From Meghimatium bilineatum (Eukaryota > Mollusca > Gastropoda > Stylommatophora > Philomycidae), in contig CM067298.1 in the NCBI GenBank assembly GCA_034231615.1, forward strand, positions 68,428,746-68,492,745: DNA of 64,000 nucleotides, in the 5' to 3' direction. The notes under the pieces are model-generated. The model was given only the letters and a program-made list of their open reading frames with translations. It was not told where the DNA came from and ran no database searches. Shown one piece after another: positions 11,535 through 23,194 of this stretch (within the stretch, counting starts at the first letter, position 1; each line of letters starts with the position of its first letter). The position numbers and the translations under genes are program-made.

Positions 11535-12020
11535 GCATGCTCTAAGTAGGCCAAGGAATCTCCTACACCCTGCTAATCTGCACGAGGTTAAGAACTAATG
11601 GGAAAGAATAAGAAAAGCAGGATCTAAGACGAATCAATGTTTTTTTTAGAGACTGTCACATTTTACAGCTAGTGAATTATTTGTATGTATATATGTATGT
11701 TTATCAAGTTCTGATGATGGCAACTGTATCTTATTCCATGTTCTATAATAAACCTTGTGAGTAGTTATTGTGTCTTTGATCCCAGCTTACGTATCATTTC
11801 CTTTTTAATTGTTTCTGGAGCTTTCTTTCTGATCAATTTCCGTATTGCCATTTCAATTTATTTATGATACGGAATAGATAATTTAAGACAACTATATTGT
11901 TGTGATCATTGCTTAATGTTTCGTTTTTGTAAGTATTTTATCTGATTTCTTTCATTGTTGTGACTTATTAACACGTAAATAGAAACTGTTGCAGATATCA
12001 GCATTATTACTGCTCTATGG
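11535..12020. other. AT-rich sequence, nothing recognised
   Basis: At 11555-11585 the phrase CCTGCTAATCTGCACGAGG resembles the body of the GAA-tailed SINE family, but it is too short to claim as a copy. Confidence 0.4.
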
Positions 12021-12029
12021 TACTTGACT

Positions 12030-12417
12030 AAATAAACAATTAGAAGACAGAATTGATGCCTTTGGGATGTGGGTATATAGAAGAATTGGGAGAACATAAT
12101 GGAATGAGAAGAAAACAAATAAAGAGGTACTAAAAACACTTAATATGATGAAAGAACTACTAAGAGAAATAAATATAAGGCAAATCAAATATTTTTGACA
12201 CATTAAAAAACATGACACCTTATTTAAGACCTTGCTTGAGGGTAAAGTCAAAGGGAAGCGAGCAAGAGGTAGGCAGAGATACAACTGGGAGAGCAACATT
12301 ACACGATGGACAGGTTACAGTCTAGCAGAGTGCACACCAAGACAAGAGACAGGGGATGTTGGAGATACGTTGCAGTCAACCTTCGTTACGGAGACGGCAT
12401 TTGATGATGATGGTACT
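12030..12417 (+). mobile_element. RTE-like LINE 3' end, family of 54187-54963
   Basis: Plus-strand frames read QLEDRIDAFGMWVYRRIGRT, KKTNKEVLKTLN, then FKTLLEGKVKGKRARGRQR and SNITRWTGYSLAECT. The 3' end is TTTGATGATGATGGTACTTG, a GAT-type tail. The sequence is nearly the same as the minus-strand copy at 54187-54963 and the more diverged one at 32155-32500. Two in-frame stops (before WNEK and before HIKK) show it is dead. Confidence 0.88.
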
Positions 12418-12620
12418 TGATTCTTGATTAGAAACAAGCGTCACATCACTGGGGGCATTCCCATATACGCTCTGCTTGCCGTTCCGTCAACCATCTAAAA
12501 GTGTATAAGCTCAGTGTCCCAGTCAGTAGTTGCTGATTACGCGTTCTTCTAATCTTTCCGGAGAGGGAGCACTTTCTGTCATCGCCTCTAGTCACTCCCA
12601 TTTCTACCATTCTCTGAATA
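12418..12620 (-). mobile_element. I-type LINE 3' end, minus strand
   Basis: The stretch from TTCTTGATTAGAAACAAGCG through GGGGGCATTCCCATATACGC to CCGTTCCGTCAACC matches the 3' ends of the I-type LINEs at 14693-16255 and 56899-58165. Read on the minus strand, the tail is made of CAAGAATC-type units. It abuts the 3' tail of the RTE copy just upstream. Confidence 0.7.
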
Positions 12621-12624
12621 TCTA

Positions 12625-13845
12625 CATTATCTCAATCGACTGTTATATGATACTTCGTAGTAACTACCACGTTGGGAAACACTCATTTAACTCCAATGTA
12701 ATATTTTTATTAAAATATGGTTGTGGAATCTGAAAAGTAACAAGGCAGTGGAGAAATTAAGTTTCTTAAAAATAAATATCTTAGAAAACAGTTAAATAAT
12801 GGCTTGGAAGAATTAAAGTTAAAAAAACAAATTACAGAAGACAACAAACAGTAATAAGTTTCAACAATAAAACGTATATGTGTCGTAGCCTTGAATGAGA
12901 TAAATTCTTTTCGTCACTACAAGTACTAAAACGAGCACTAGATGGCAACTAGAAAGTGAGGTAGGAATGTGGGTCTAGTGACAAGAGGAGCATGACATCG
13001 CTCAACCTAGATAGAACAAGTTTCTGCCATATGCACCGTTTAAGGAACATATGTATATATGGCTACATCAGAAAAGAACCAAGTACCTGAGGTCGTCACA
13101 GAGAAAAGAACACGATGTTTTCTAGAACTTTTGTTTTTTGTACTGCAAGTTCTAGGAGAAATACTCAACAATGAATACTCAACAAAATACTCAACCAATT
13201 CACAACAGGATGAAAAGGGAAAAAATGAGGATAGCAACGTACATAAATAACTCTTGCATGATGGCGTCATCAACTGCTCATATCGAAACTTCCCACATAT
13301 ATCGTTAGAAAACTCAAGCTTTCCATCATATTCCAACTTGGGAGGAGAAAGATGACTCTCTTCCTATCATCGCTCATACGTGAGACTGCCCAACTATTAG
13401 TCAGGAGTAATCATGCGGTCTCAAGCGTGTATTATGGAAATGACATCTGTGTTCATCTTGGCAGACAAGCGAAAATTGTTTGGGGCTAATTCCCAGCCTA
13501 TGATCGTGGTTGAAGTGAAGTTGTTGAAGAAATATGCTGTACTATGTTGATGCTGACATATTTCCGACATACATTCATCATGTGGACGTTAACTCCAGTA
13601 GTTATTGTTATTTATTACAACCTTGGTGAACTATAATGATTTAAACTCAGCACTTTCTTTGTTTTTAATTCGTTTACAAAATTCACCCCTTTCCAAAAAA
13701 AAAACAAAAAAAAATACACGATTATAAGACTTCGTCCTGGTCTACACTAACAAACCCAAACAATCAAGCATGTTTATAAATCTAAACAATCAAACATGTC
13801 GGATCTTTCTTCCTCTTTCTTTTCGCTTTATACCCCTTTGTGTCT
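12625..13845. other. Mostly unrecognised sequence
   Basis: Contains the repeated word ATACTCAACAA at 13160-13190, an A-rich tract near 13695-13712, and a duplicated phrase AATCAAACATG/AATCAAGCATG near 13761-13797. No coding signal or transposon motif was recognised. Confidence 0.4.
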
Positions 13846-13857
13846 TACAGCGTCAGT

Positions 13858-14012
13858 CTTCTTCTTCTTCTGCGTTCATTCTCAAACTCCAACTGGATCT
13901 AGTTGGATCACGGTCCTGCTAGATTTCCATCAGGATGTAGTCCAGAAAATGGAAATGCGTTGTGTCGCCGTTTTATTTGCGCCAATGGCCCGACACATCT
14001 GTCTTCGGCGGG
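13858..14012 (-). mobile_element. Short SINE with GAA tail, copy 1, with target duplication
   Basis: A 155-bp element on the minus strand. In its own orientation it runs from CGCCGAAGACAGATGTGTCG through TAAAACGGCGACACAACGC and GGACTACATCCTG to GAGAATGAACGCAGAAGAAG. Flanks are ACAGCGTCAGT (13847-13857) and ACAGCATCAGT (14013-14023), an 11-bp duplication with one change. Full-length relatives lie at 16302-16466 and 47037-47196. It has no coding capacity. TGGCGCAAATA resembles part of a pol III A box, but a convincing B box is not seen. Confidence 0.85.
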
Positions 14013-14084
14013 ACAGCATCAGTGATAGAAGAGTTCTCTGGAGATAGTTGTTTGGTGTGCTTCATACATGTTTGTATTTGTTGA

Positions 14085-14335
14085 CTCTTTTTTTTCTGTT
14101 ATCCATCATTTGCAACGTATTTGTGTAACCCTTGATTGGTGCGGTCAGTACGTTGTGTACCAATTGATTAGTTTTGCCATTATGTGTGTACTCCTTGATT
14201 AGTGTAGTCAATATTTGTATATACTTTGCTTGGTGCAATATTCCCAAAAGTTTCATAGACATCTGGCTTTGTATCCATCGTGTCTGTATAGTAATGTTGT
14301 TTGTATGTTGAATGCCGGTTCTAAACATACAAGTA
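14085..14335 (-). repeat. Minisatellite segment, inverted relative of 17900-18265
   Basis: In reverse complement it reads GGGAATATTGCACCAAGCAA, then ATTGACTACACTAATCAAGG, AGTACACACATAATGGCA and CACCAATCAAGGGTTACACA. The plus strand at 17925-18050 carries the same phrases in the same order. Unit length is about 30 bp with heavy divergence. Confidence 0.8.
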
Positions 14336-14499
14336 ATGTTGGATGCTGTGTTTTGTTATACTAATCATTGTATTCATTAGAACATGTTCTCAAACTCCGC
14401 CGTTACTTCTGATGCACGGGATGAAGAAGTAATTTTTTTTAGCTGAGAACAGGTAGTTCCTGACAGCTCATAGTTGTTTCTGACACACGAACATGTCCT

Positions 14500-14692
14500 C
14501 CTGAGTTGTGCAACCGAGGTCATACAATCACAAGTCTACCTTAGGTGAGTAATCGAGGTGACACAGGCACTGATTTTACTCAGTTGAGTAATAGAGGTGA
14601 TACAATCATAAGTGATCCTGAGTTGAGTAATCGACGTGACACAATCACAAGTTCTCCTCAGTTGAGTAACCGAGGTGATACAATCAGTGGTC
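14500..14692. repeat. Minisatellite, about 37-41-bp unit, left part
   Basis: The unit contains CTCAGTTGAGTAATCGAGGT followed by GACACAATCACAAGT, with four to five diverged copies. It resumes at 16270-16301 and 16467-16645 after an I-type LINE and a SINE, which split the original array. Confidence 0.85.
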
Positions 14693-16255
14693 TTGGTTCT
14701 TGATTACAAACTAGCATCACATCACGTGGGGCACTTCCATAAATGCACTGCTCACCGTTCCAGCAGCCATCCCAGTGCATGCAGACTCAGAGTCCAGGCC
14801 AGGTGTTGATTGCGTGATCTTCAGGACTTTCCAAAAAACTTACTCTTCCTTCCCTCTAGATACTACCATTTCTGACATTATATGTATGCGTACGTTCTCA
14901 GCCTCTTTCACATCTTCTTCATCTTGAAATGAATTTATTATTGCCCTGATCAAGTCTGCTTTATCTCTTCTCAGCATTGTGTCTTCCATCACCGCATTGC
15001 CTGCCAATAAGTCAGGGCTCTCTCGTTTCCTTTGACCCCAGCATGATCAGGGCAGTACATCCATGTAATGCTCTGGACAACTGAGTTATTCAATAAGTCC
15101 CACCATACCTTTCTCAGCATGATTTGAGAACCTGTGAGTATTACCGAGTGTGTTGATATATCAATTATCAACCAATTGAGTGCTGCCGTAACTCCCTCTA
15201 TCTCCATCCTCATGCTTAAAAAGGACAGTGAAGTATGCAGAACATTTCTCAACCGAAACTTCACGCAGTTTCTGTAGGCAACTTTTTCTTCTTCTTTCGT
15301 TCACTTGAAACATGTCTATATCTGTAACTCTGTCTCCTTAATAAAACTCGCTGCCTTTTATAGTTCATATAGTGGCCCATAGAGCTTTGATTCCAGTGTT
15401 GTTTCCTCTGGTCAATGTGTCTGCCTCAGTATTTCATACTCAGAAAAATCTTGAAGTATATGCTGGGAACTCAGTGCTGCCTGCCTATATGTACAAATGG
15501 CCGTGTTGTCAATTTTGAACTTTGTGTACATGTGACTGCGGAGTCTGTTGTGTTCCGTTCTGAGGCGTAGAATTACAATGTGTTCTGATCTGTAGGCAAC
15601 AAAACTCCAACCACTTTTATTTGTATTTCTGTTTTACATGAGATATCTGTGTATATAATTATATCTTGTGGTTTCGAATGTAGCTGGGGAAGTTCATGCA
15701 CTGTAAACTGGGCCCTGACATCCTTCATTTTCCACACGCTTTATCTTTATCTATTTTATTATTGCTTTAGTTAGTGATTTCTTCTCAATTTCTACCTTCA
15801 CCCATTCACTGCCCTTTGCCCTTCACCCATTCACTGCCACGTTTGATTCGTTTTCCCTTTGACTCATCTAGACGTTAGTTTAATGAGTGGTGGTTGTATT
15901 CTGTTACTTTAAGGTACGACCTAACCTGTACTACCTGATGCGGCACTCTAATACTGGGGAGATCTAGCATACAAGCATAAAGAATACAAGCAGAAATCAC
16001 ATTGCAGAGATTGATGTATCCCTAGTACACCTCATTACCGCTCGTATTGCCTCATTTGGACTTTTTCCAATCTATCGACTTGTGTCTGTGACAGTGTTAG
16101 TAAGCAGAGGCCATGATCTATGATCTAGGTGACATATAGCACCAGTAAATGCAGACACAATAGCCATTGTCGCATGTCGAGAGTCGCCATAACCTTGTTA
16201 ACATTGATCCCTCTTTTAGCTTTCTTAAAACATATTTGTGATGTGTTTGTTACAT
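14693..16255 (-). mobile_element. I-type LINE with RNase H, minus strand, inserted in a minisatellite
   Basis: Reading on the minus strand, the RNase H region gives MEIEGVTAALNWL, then SVILTGSQIML and MYCPDHAGVKGNERA, followed by the C-terminal region and a tail ending GTAATCAAGAACC. The usual SDS aspartate motif is replaced by TGS, so the nuclease site is destroyed. The copy is closely similar to 56899-58165 over its 3' kilobase. The RT domain is absent, so it is 5'-truncated. The 41-bp minisatellite lies on both sides. Confidence 0.8.
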
Positions 16256-16301
16256 TAGAGATTTCTATCAAAAGTCATAGGTCTTCATCAGTTGAGTAAT
16301 T

Positions 16302-16466
16302 TTCTTCTTCTTCTTCAGTGTTCATTCTCAAACTCTCACTGAATCTCCCTTGTAGCATGACATGTGTCCTACAAGATTTTCAGCAGGATATAGTTCAGAG
16401 AATGAAAATACGTTGTATCGCAGTTTTAATTGCGCTAATGGCCCGACACATCCCTCTTCCGCAGGA
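16302..16466 (-). mobile_element. Short SINE with GAA tail, copy 2, with target duplication
   Basis: A 165-bp minus-strand copy of the family at 13858-14012. In plus-strand reading it starts TTCTTCTTCTTCTTCAGTG and ends GACACATCCCTCTTCCGCAG. It is flanked by exact 11-bp repeats GTTGAGTAATT at 16291-16301 and 16467-16477. The target is a minisatellite whose unit itself contains GTTGAGTAAT. Even so, removing the insert restores one continuous unit, which supports a true target duplication. Confidence 0.85.
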
Positions 16467-16645
16467 GTTGAGTAATTGAGGATACACAACCACGTGTCCT
16501 CTTCAGTTGAGTAACAGGGGTGATACAAACACAAGCCCTTCTCAGTTTATTTTTTTTAAAAAGGTGACACACTCACATACCCTGCTCTGTTTAGTAATAG
16601 AGGTGACACACTCACATACCCTGCTCTGCTTAGTAATAGAGGTGA
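16467..16645. repeat. Minisatellite, right part of the array at 14500-14692
   Basis: Units such as CAGTTGAGTAACAGGGGTGA and TTAGTAATAGAGGTGACACA continue the array on the far side of the SINE. The last two units (16565-16645) are almost identical to each other. Confidence 0.8.
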
Positions 16646-16679
16646 TTCCCGATTTCGTATAAGTCTTGCTGTCTTAAAA

Positions 16680-16758
16680 GCATGTGTGTATGTGTGTGTA
16701 TTGAGGGGGGGTGGTGGATTAACTGATGCAAGTTTGGTCCCTGAAGTGATGCATTCAA

Positions 16759-16790
<32 letters not shown>

Positions 16791-16865
16791 TGGGGTACAT
16801 GATCAGTCTCTGAATGGATGCATCCAAGTGTGTGTGTGTGTGTGTGTGCGTTTGTGTGTGGATGT
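16680..16865. repeat. (GT)n microsatellite with embedded 90-bp duplication
   Basis: Three GT tracts (about 16683-16700, 16758-16790, 16827-16858) are separated by related segments. GCATTCAAGTGTGTATATGT, GCATCCAAGTGTGTGTGTGT and GATCAGTCTCTGAA recur, so a GT tract plus flank was duplicated in tandem. The open frames here in several phases are low-complexity artefacts. Confidence 0.9.
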
Positions 16866-17685
16866 TGGGGATGCACGATCAGTCTCTGAAAGGATGCATC
16901 CACGTTCTGTATGTCCCATGATCAACACTTCCTGTAAGGAACATATCTTATACTTCTCGGTTAAATATTTCCTCATACTTCTGTTGGATCGGTTGACCAC
17001 CATCTGCAGTGATAGTACATCTAACATTTCCCACCATCTAGGAGTCATCTTCGTCAGAGGGCCATTAGACATAAGATACAAATGACAAATAGAGACAAGA
17101 CATGATGGTGACACTGATGATTTTCATTTATAGGTGACATATCCCCCACCCCATTCCAACATCCCTCCTACGACATGCTTGGAAAAAATAGAGCGATACT
17201 GTTCACTATGAACTACTATGAATCCAGATCTTGCCTGCCACACAGGAGTATGTGTGATTTAGAAACTGTCATATACGTTTGACAAAGTATCTCTTATGTT
17301 GCCGAGATCCGAAGGGAGCAATGATTAGAAGTAAGATTGAGGTCCGCTATGCATATTGTCAAATGTGATTAAGAGGATTGACAGTGGGTTTTGCTGCCAC
17401 ATTCTGTGGAAGATATTTGACTCGCCAATGTCTTGCTGTTGCTGGCCATATTAGACCAACATGGCACATATATTGCGCTCATGGAGTGAATCATGCCGAT
17501 GTGAATTATAGTGTCCTGATTACGACATGACCTGAGAATCATTAAGATTTTAGAACGAACAAAGAAGATTATAGTGCGATTAATCCATAAATCATTTCAT
17601 AGGGTAACGATGGATACTATGTGTATGTGTACGTGTGTATGTATAATTTTTATGTTTAGATCAGGATTTCTCAAAGAGGACGCTA
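16866..17685. other. Mostly unrecognised; short SINE-like fragment at 17299-17332
   Basis: ATGTTGCCGAGATCCGAAGG at 17298 resembles GTGTTGCCGAGGCCCGAAAG at 60555 in the long SINE-like element there. Otherwise no feature was recognised. Confidence 0.4.
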
Positions 17686-17689
17686 AGAC

Positions 17690-17882
17690 ACGTTGAGTTT
17701 CCGCGGATAGATAAAACTACTCTGACCTCTGCTGACTGATAAGACAATTCAGGTTTCCTATTACAGATACAACACTTCAGGTTTCCGTTGGCAGATAAGA
17801 CACTTCAGTTTTCTGTTGACAGATAAGATACTTTAGGTTTCCGATGACAGACAAAACACTTCCTGTTTCCGCTGACAGATCA
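17690..17882. repeat. Minisatellite, about 28-bp unit
   Basis: The unit is like GACAGATAAGACACTTCAGG followed by TTTCCGTT, with six to seven diverged copies. Confidence 0.85.
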
Positions 17883-17899
17883 AGATGCGATTTGGGGGT

Positions 17900-18265
17900 T
17901 GCTTTTGAAGCAACTATGAAGCATTGGGAATATTGCACCATGCAACGTGTACACAAATATTGACTACACCAATCAAGGAGTACACACATTATGACATAAC
18001 CAACTACGGGGTACACAAATACTGACTGTACAAATCAAGGGTTACACAAATACTTCACCAATCAAGAGGCAAACACATACGTTACCAAAGGGTACACACA
18101 CACACTTTACCAATCAAGAGGTACACTAATACTTCACCAATCATGGGGCACACACATACGTTACCAATCATATTGTACACAAATACTTCACTAATCAAGG
18201 CTCAAGCAGATACTTCACCAATCAAGGGTCACATAAATACTTCATAAATCAAGTGGTATAAGAAT
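17900..18265 (+). repeat. Minisatellite, about 27-30-bp unit
   Basis: The unit is like CACCAATCAAGGGGTACACA followed by AATACTT, with about eleven diverged copies. Its first part (from GGGAATATTGCACCATGCAA) is the inverted counterpart of 14085-14335. Confidence 0.85.
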
Positions 18266-18424
18266 AATGTAATTACATTGATAGGAATCAAGGTCCAGTT
18301 TATGCCTCGACCTCCATGTTGACAGCATTTGCAAGTTTCTGGTGGGAAACATAACATTTTCATTGCATTTAAATAAAAGAAAACATTTGATATTATTTGC
18401 CCGTTTCCAAATGCAACCACATTG

Positions 18425-18583
18425 CGTTAAAAATACACACTATAATGCTTTAAAATACACAAAATATCGCTTTAAAAATAAACACTACATTACTTTGTAA
18501 ATACACATTAAATCACATTAAAAATACACGCTATATTACTTTACAAATTCATATGATATTGCTTCACAAATACACATTATATT
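18425..18583. repeat. AT-rich minisatellite, left of the RTE insertion
   Basis: Diverged units of about 23-26 bp like TTTACAAATACACATTATAT. It resumes at 21355 on the other side of the LINE. Confidence 0.85.
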
Positions 18584-21354
18584 CATCATCATCAGGTGTC
18601 ATGCCTGCTGGTGTAGGCGGTCATGGCTCTCCACAGCTCTCTGTCCACAGTATTATGTATCAAGATCGTTGTTGTTTCCATGCCGTGCCAGGTGGTCAAA
18701 CTGTCTAATATTTTCTCACGTTGTCTCCCTCTGTCTCTGTTGCCTTCAATTATGCCTGTCTCATGACGTGGCCAAAAAAGAAGATTGTCCTTTTCTTATA
18801 TTATTGATTAAGGTCCGTTTCGCATTTGACTCTTTCAACACCTCTACATTCGTTGTTTTTTTTTGGCAGTCCATGGTATTCTCAGCATTCTTCTATAGAA
18901 CCACATCTCTATTGCCTCTAATTTCCCACTTTATAGATTGTTTATTGTCCAAGACTCGCACCCATATGTTAGTATATGGGTTATATAGCACTGCAGAGCG
19001 CTCTTTCTCACCTCTAATGACGAGGTCATCATATTACACAATATATTTTTCATTTTCCTGAAGGTTGTTTTTGCCTGTCCTATTCTGCTTCTTATTTCTG
19101 TTGAACTTCTTCCACCTGCTGTAATATGTGTACCTAAATATTTGAATTGGTGGATCTGTTTTAATACAATATCATTCACTTTGATCTTGCAAGGTGTGGT
19201 ATTTTCTTTCTTTGAAATAACCATTACTTCTATTTTGTGGATATTTAGGAAGAGACCTTTCTCTTTACTTTCTGTGACTACTACATTAATTAAATCTTGA
19301 AGGTCTTCCTCACTTTTTGCAATCAGAACAGTGTCATCCGCATATCTTTAATTATTTATGTTATGTCCTCACACGGATATTCCTGTGATATCTACTATAG
19401 CACGCAAGATGTTTTCATTGTATAAAGAGAACATGTCTGGTGAAAGCACGCATCCTTTTCTGACTCCTTGTTTTATTTGTTGAAAAGGGCCAAATTGATT
19501 TCCTACTCTTTTTGCTGCTGTTTATTGCCAGTACATGTTTTTGATGATTCTTACATCCTTACTGTCAATGCTCAAATTCTCTTGCATGTGTATAACTTCG
19601 CTAAGTTTAACTTTATCAAATGCTTTCGTGCTGTCTATAAAACAGAGGTACAGATCGGTTTTTAAACTATATAGACCTCTCTATTAGTGTTCTCAAAATG
19701 TATATAGCATTGTTGCTAACTTTGCCTTCTACAATGCCACAATGTTCTGGACTTATTTCTGATTTTACTTTGTTTCTCACTCTCTTCATGATGATTCTGA
19801 GAAGTATTTTGGTTATTTGGCTCATGAGGGTGATTGTACGGTGTTCTTCACATTCGATGGTCTCTGGTTTCTTAGGTAAGGCCTTCAATATGAACCTCAT
19901 TAAGTCATCGGGTATGTTTCCACTATTATTTATGTCATTCAGCAATTTTATGATCATTTCAACTCCAAAGTCACCTAAAGCTGATAATTCTTCTAACGTG
20001 ATATTGTCTGGGCCTGGGGATTTGCCATATTTCATGTGTCCTAGTGCCTCCATTACTTCTGATGTCAGTATTCATGGACTCTCGCCGTTATCTTGTATGT
20101 TTATTTCTGGTCTATTGTCATCATAAAGTTCTTTTATATATTCTGACTATCTCTGTACTATGTGATCTTTTCCCATTAATACCTGCCTTGTCTTAGATTT
20201 TAGACACCATGTAACTGTTTGCCTTATCTTTCCTGTTATCATCTCAATTTTCTTATATAGTAATGTTGTATCTTGGTTGTAATACAATTCTATTCTGTGC
20301 ATTTCTTGTTCAACCAGCTTTCTTTTGCTGTTTTGCATTTCTCTCGTATCTCCTTATGTATTTTCTGATATTCCTCTATCTTGTGTTTATTTTCCTTCTG
20401 GTGCTTATCAAGTCTAATATTTCTTCAGCCATCCATTTTTGTTTTGATGTATGTTTTACTTCTGGTATTATTTCTTTAGATGTTTGATTTATCGAATGTT
20501 TTAGCATGTTCCATTAATCTTCAATACTTTGAATCTTTGCAATGGCATTGTATCTATTTTGTACAATTAAGCTGTATCTTTCTTTAATGTGAGCATCTGA
20601 TTTCAATAACGTTAAATCTAATTTCATATTTCTTGGTTATCTCTTGAGTCTCTTTATTCTTATACACAATTTCGCTACCAGTAGTATATGATCACTGTTG
20701 CAGTCAGCACCTGGCCTTGTTTTCATAGATCTAATGCTGTTTCTATGTCTTTTAGAGACTAAAACGTAATCAATTTAGTGTCTTGTATTATCTCCTGTGC
20801 TAATCCATGTGTATAGCCTTCTTGGATCTTGATTGAACCATGTATTCCCTATTATTAAATTATGTCAATAAATCACCTCTTTCTTTCTTAATTCCTAAAC
20901 CAAATCTTCCATTCACATCTTTTATTTGTTTCACCTACGTTTGCATTAAAGTCCCCCATTACTATAGTTACTTCATGATTTTTACACTGTTTCATTGCGA
21001 TTTCTAGATCTTCATAGAAAATTTCGATGTCCTCCTCTGAACTGCTTGATGTTGGCGCATATAACTGTGCAATGTTGATATCCAACGGTTTTCCTGTTAG
21101 TTTAACTAATATTACCCCATCTGATATTGCCATGAAATCCTTCACCGTTTTTCCTGTTTCCTTGTCTAATAGTACGATCATCTCGTGTTTTTGTCCTCCT
21201 GAGAGTATGACTTTAAATTTATTTGATTGTATCTCTCCTGCCCCTGTTCCTCCTGCCCATAATTTCACTCATTCCTAAGATATTTACGTTCATTCTTTCC
21301 ATTTCTTGCTTGATGTCAATTTACCACACTGCGCTAACGATCTGACGTTCCATG
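18584..21354 (-). mobile_element. RTE-type LINE, nearly complete, with exact 13-bp target duplication
   Basis: A 2.77-kb minus-strand element with exact flanking repeats TACACATTATATT at 18571-18583 and 21355-21367. In its own 5'-3' order: CTWNVRSLAQCGKLTS (endonuclease start, about 21356-21309), MERMNVNILGMSE, KLWAGGTGAGEI, NIAQLYAPTSSSSEEDIE and TIVMGDFNANVGE (APE endonuclease, 21268-20888). Then HMKYGKSPGPDNIT, LKALPKKPET and ISPEHCGIVEGK (RT, 20053-19667), VRKGCVLSPDMFSLYNEN, RYADDTVLI (YADD intact, about 19335), FKYLGTHITAGGR and LTYGCESWTI, then a GHVMR segment. The 3' end is CCTGATGATGATG. Layout is that of RTE/CFDP2-like elements with one ORF. Frameshifts (for example near 21305) and stops make it inactive. 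Confidence 0.93.
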
Positions 21355-21595
21355 TACACATTATATTACTTAACTATTTTACAAATGCAAATTACATATT
21401 ACCAGTAAACAATATATGCTTTACTTTACACATGCTATTACTTTAAAAATACACTTATATTATCTTACAAATACACGATTTTACGTAATTACATTGAAAA
21501 TACACATAATATGTTATTACAAATACACGATAAATTAGCTTACAAATACATGTTATATTAGCATACAAATACACGTATAAATCTTACTTTTAATG
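21355..21595. repeat. AT-rich minisatellite, right of the RTE insertion
   Basis: Units like CTTACAAATACACGATAAAT continue the array interrupted at 18583. Unit length is about 23-26 bp and copies are diverged. Confidence 0.85.
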
Positions 21596-21599
21596 TTTC

Positions 21600-23190
21600 C
21601 TAAGTTGTACTAATTGCATTTTCTCATTACTGTTATATTGTCTATGTGTAACGTCCGGCTATGTGGTTGAGAGGAAATGATCCTGTCTTAGAAGTCCAAG
21701 TAATATGTTTCGATTCCAGCTGCAGAAAGTTGCTTAACCAGACCGTTCAAAAAGCGTTGATAAACTTCTGAACATAAATATTTTCTAGAAAATCAACACA
21801 GTTAAGGGGTTAGTCCTAACAAGCGAAGGGGTTACTTCTATTTATTAATGTAAAACAATCAATTCTGCATAGATTCAAATAACATTTTTCCCCTTAGTAG
21901 AATATATATTAGGGATTTGGTATAACGTGTTGCTAGCTGACAAAAAAATGGACTAATTAGTTCAAATACTTATGTACTTACGACAAATTTACATATCCGA
22001 ATATGCTGATGCTGGTTTTTTTTCAATCTGAATTAATTATTTTTTAGTGTCTAGTCTGAAGATCATGTAATTAGGTTTATATATTACTTATCTGGATCAT
22101 GAGTCTTGAAAATAAATGTATGTAGTAAACATTTCTACAATATTATGCTGAAAATATACCAAAAAGTGCACAGATTATGTGCAAATGAACATTATTATGT
22201 GTAATCTCACAAGATTACCTTACAAAATGTGGAAGATATGGAGTAAAATTCACACAGGTATGACTTTTTTTTTTGGGGGGGGGAAATCACACATGCATAA
22301 ATGAAGAATATACAGACAGTTATTTCCACTTATGCTCCTACAATTGTATATCGCTGTAACACAACACTATAGCCAATAAACACAAAATATAAACTGTAAG
22401 AAAATAGATACTCTGACATATATGAAAGTGTAACTTCATTTGATAAGCATTTAAAAAAAATTATTGTTTGGGTAATTCTGGATATGACTTGCCCCGTAAA
22501 CATATACTTAATTTGATTGATGTTTCCTGCATAGTAAAACTTTATGTTACTGCATGTGTTCCTGTGAAGGAGTGCAGGGAGGTTTTATATGGGCTGTGAA
22601 ATTAAAACCGCTTTGCCATAGTATATCTTACTATACAGGACTATATGTCATAGTCCTGTACAGTAGATGCTACTTATTTTTTTAAATAATTATGTGAACT
22701 AATGTATTATTTGTTATGAAATGAGATAATTTTATATCATGCATATACAGAACTGCTCATTCTCTCTTAGCAGATGTCAAAGGGTATGCATACTGCTTGT
22801 TCTCTTGGCTTACTAGTTCACCACCGTTATATTATGTCAAGGATGCTTGCAGTTCTACTGTCATCAATTGCCGTGTCCGTATTCATCATACGCTGATGGA
22901 GCAGTTTCAATACATCATCCTTATGCATTGTTAACTTCGTGTCTATTGATGGCATCAACGCATGTCTGTTCTATCATTATCGCGGACACCAGAATGTCCT
23001 AGGCAGTAGACTCGTGTAATACTGTGTCAATCCAGTTTTTCTAAAGAATATAAAGACCATCAACTCATTCGGTGTCTGTCATTTTGTATCTTTCGAAGGA
23101 TGGATAACAATAATTGACCTTGTTAGATGAGTCACAGAGAGAGATGTAAAGGCATATGTAAACAATCTCTAATTATATCATTATACTAGA
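21600..23190. other. AT-rich sequence, one perfect hairpin, nothing else recognised
   Basis: Contains a G-run at about 22276-22284 and the hairpin listed separately. No frames of interest, transposon motifs or arrays were seen. Confidence 0.45.
22634..22660. other. Perfect 11-bp stem, 5-nt loop inverted repeat
   Basis: TACAGGACTAT, loop ATGTC, then ATAGTCCTGTA. With one mismatch the stem extends to 15 bp (ACT-A...C-AGT). Its function is unknown. It could be a relic of a palindromic element or simply chance. Confidence 0.9.
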
Positions 23191-23194
23191 TGCA

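Noticed and set aside
19698-20126. 142-codon plus-strand frame with membrane-like segments
   Set aside because: Shadow of the RT domain read on the minus strand (PGPDNIT, PKKPET, ISPEHCG motifs).
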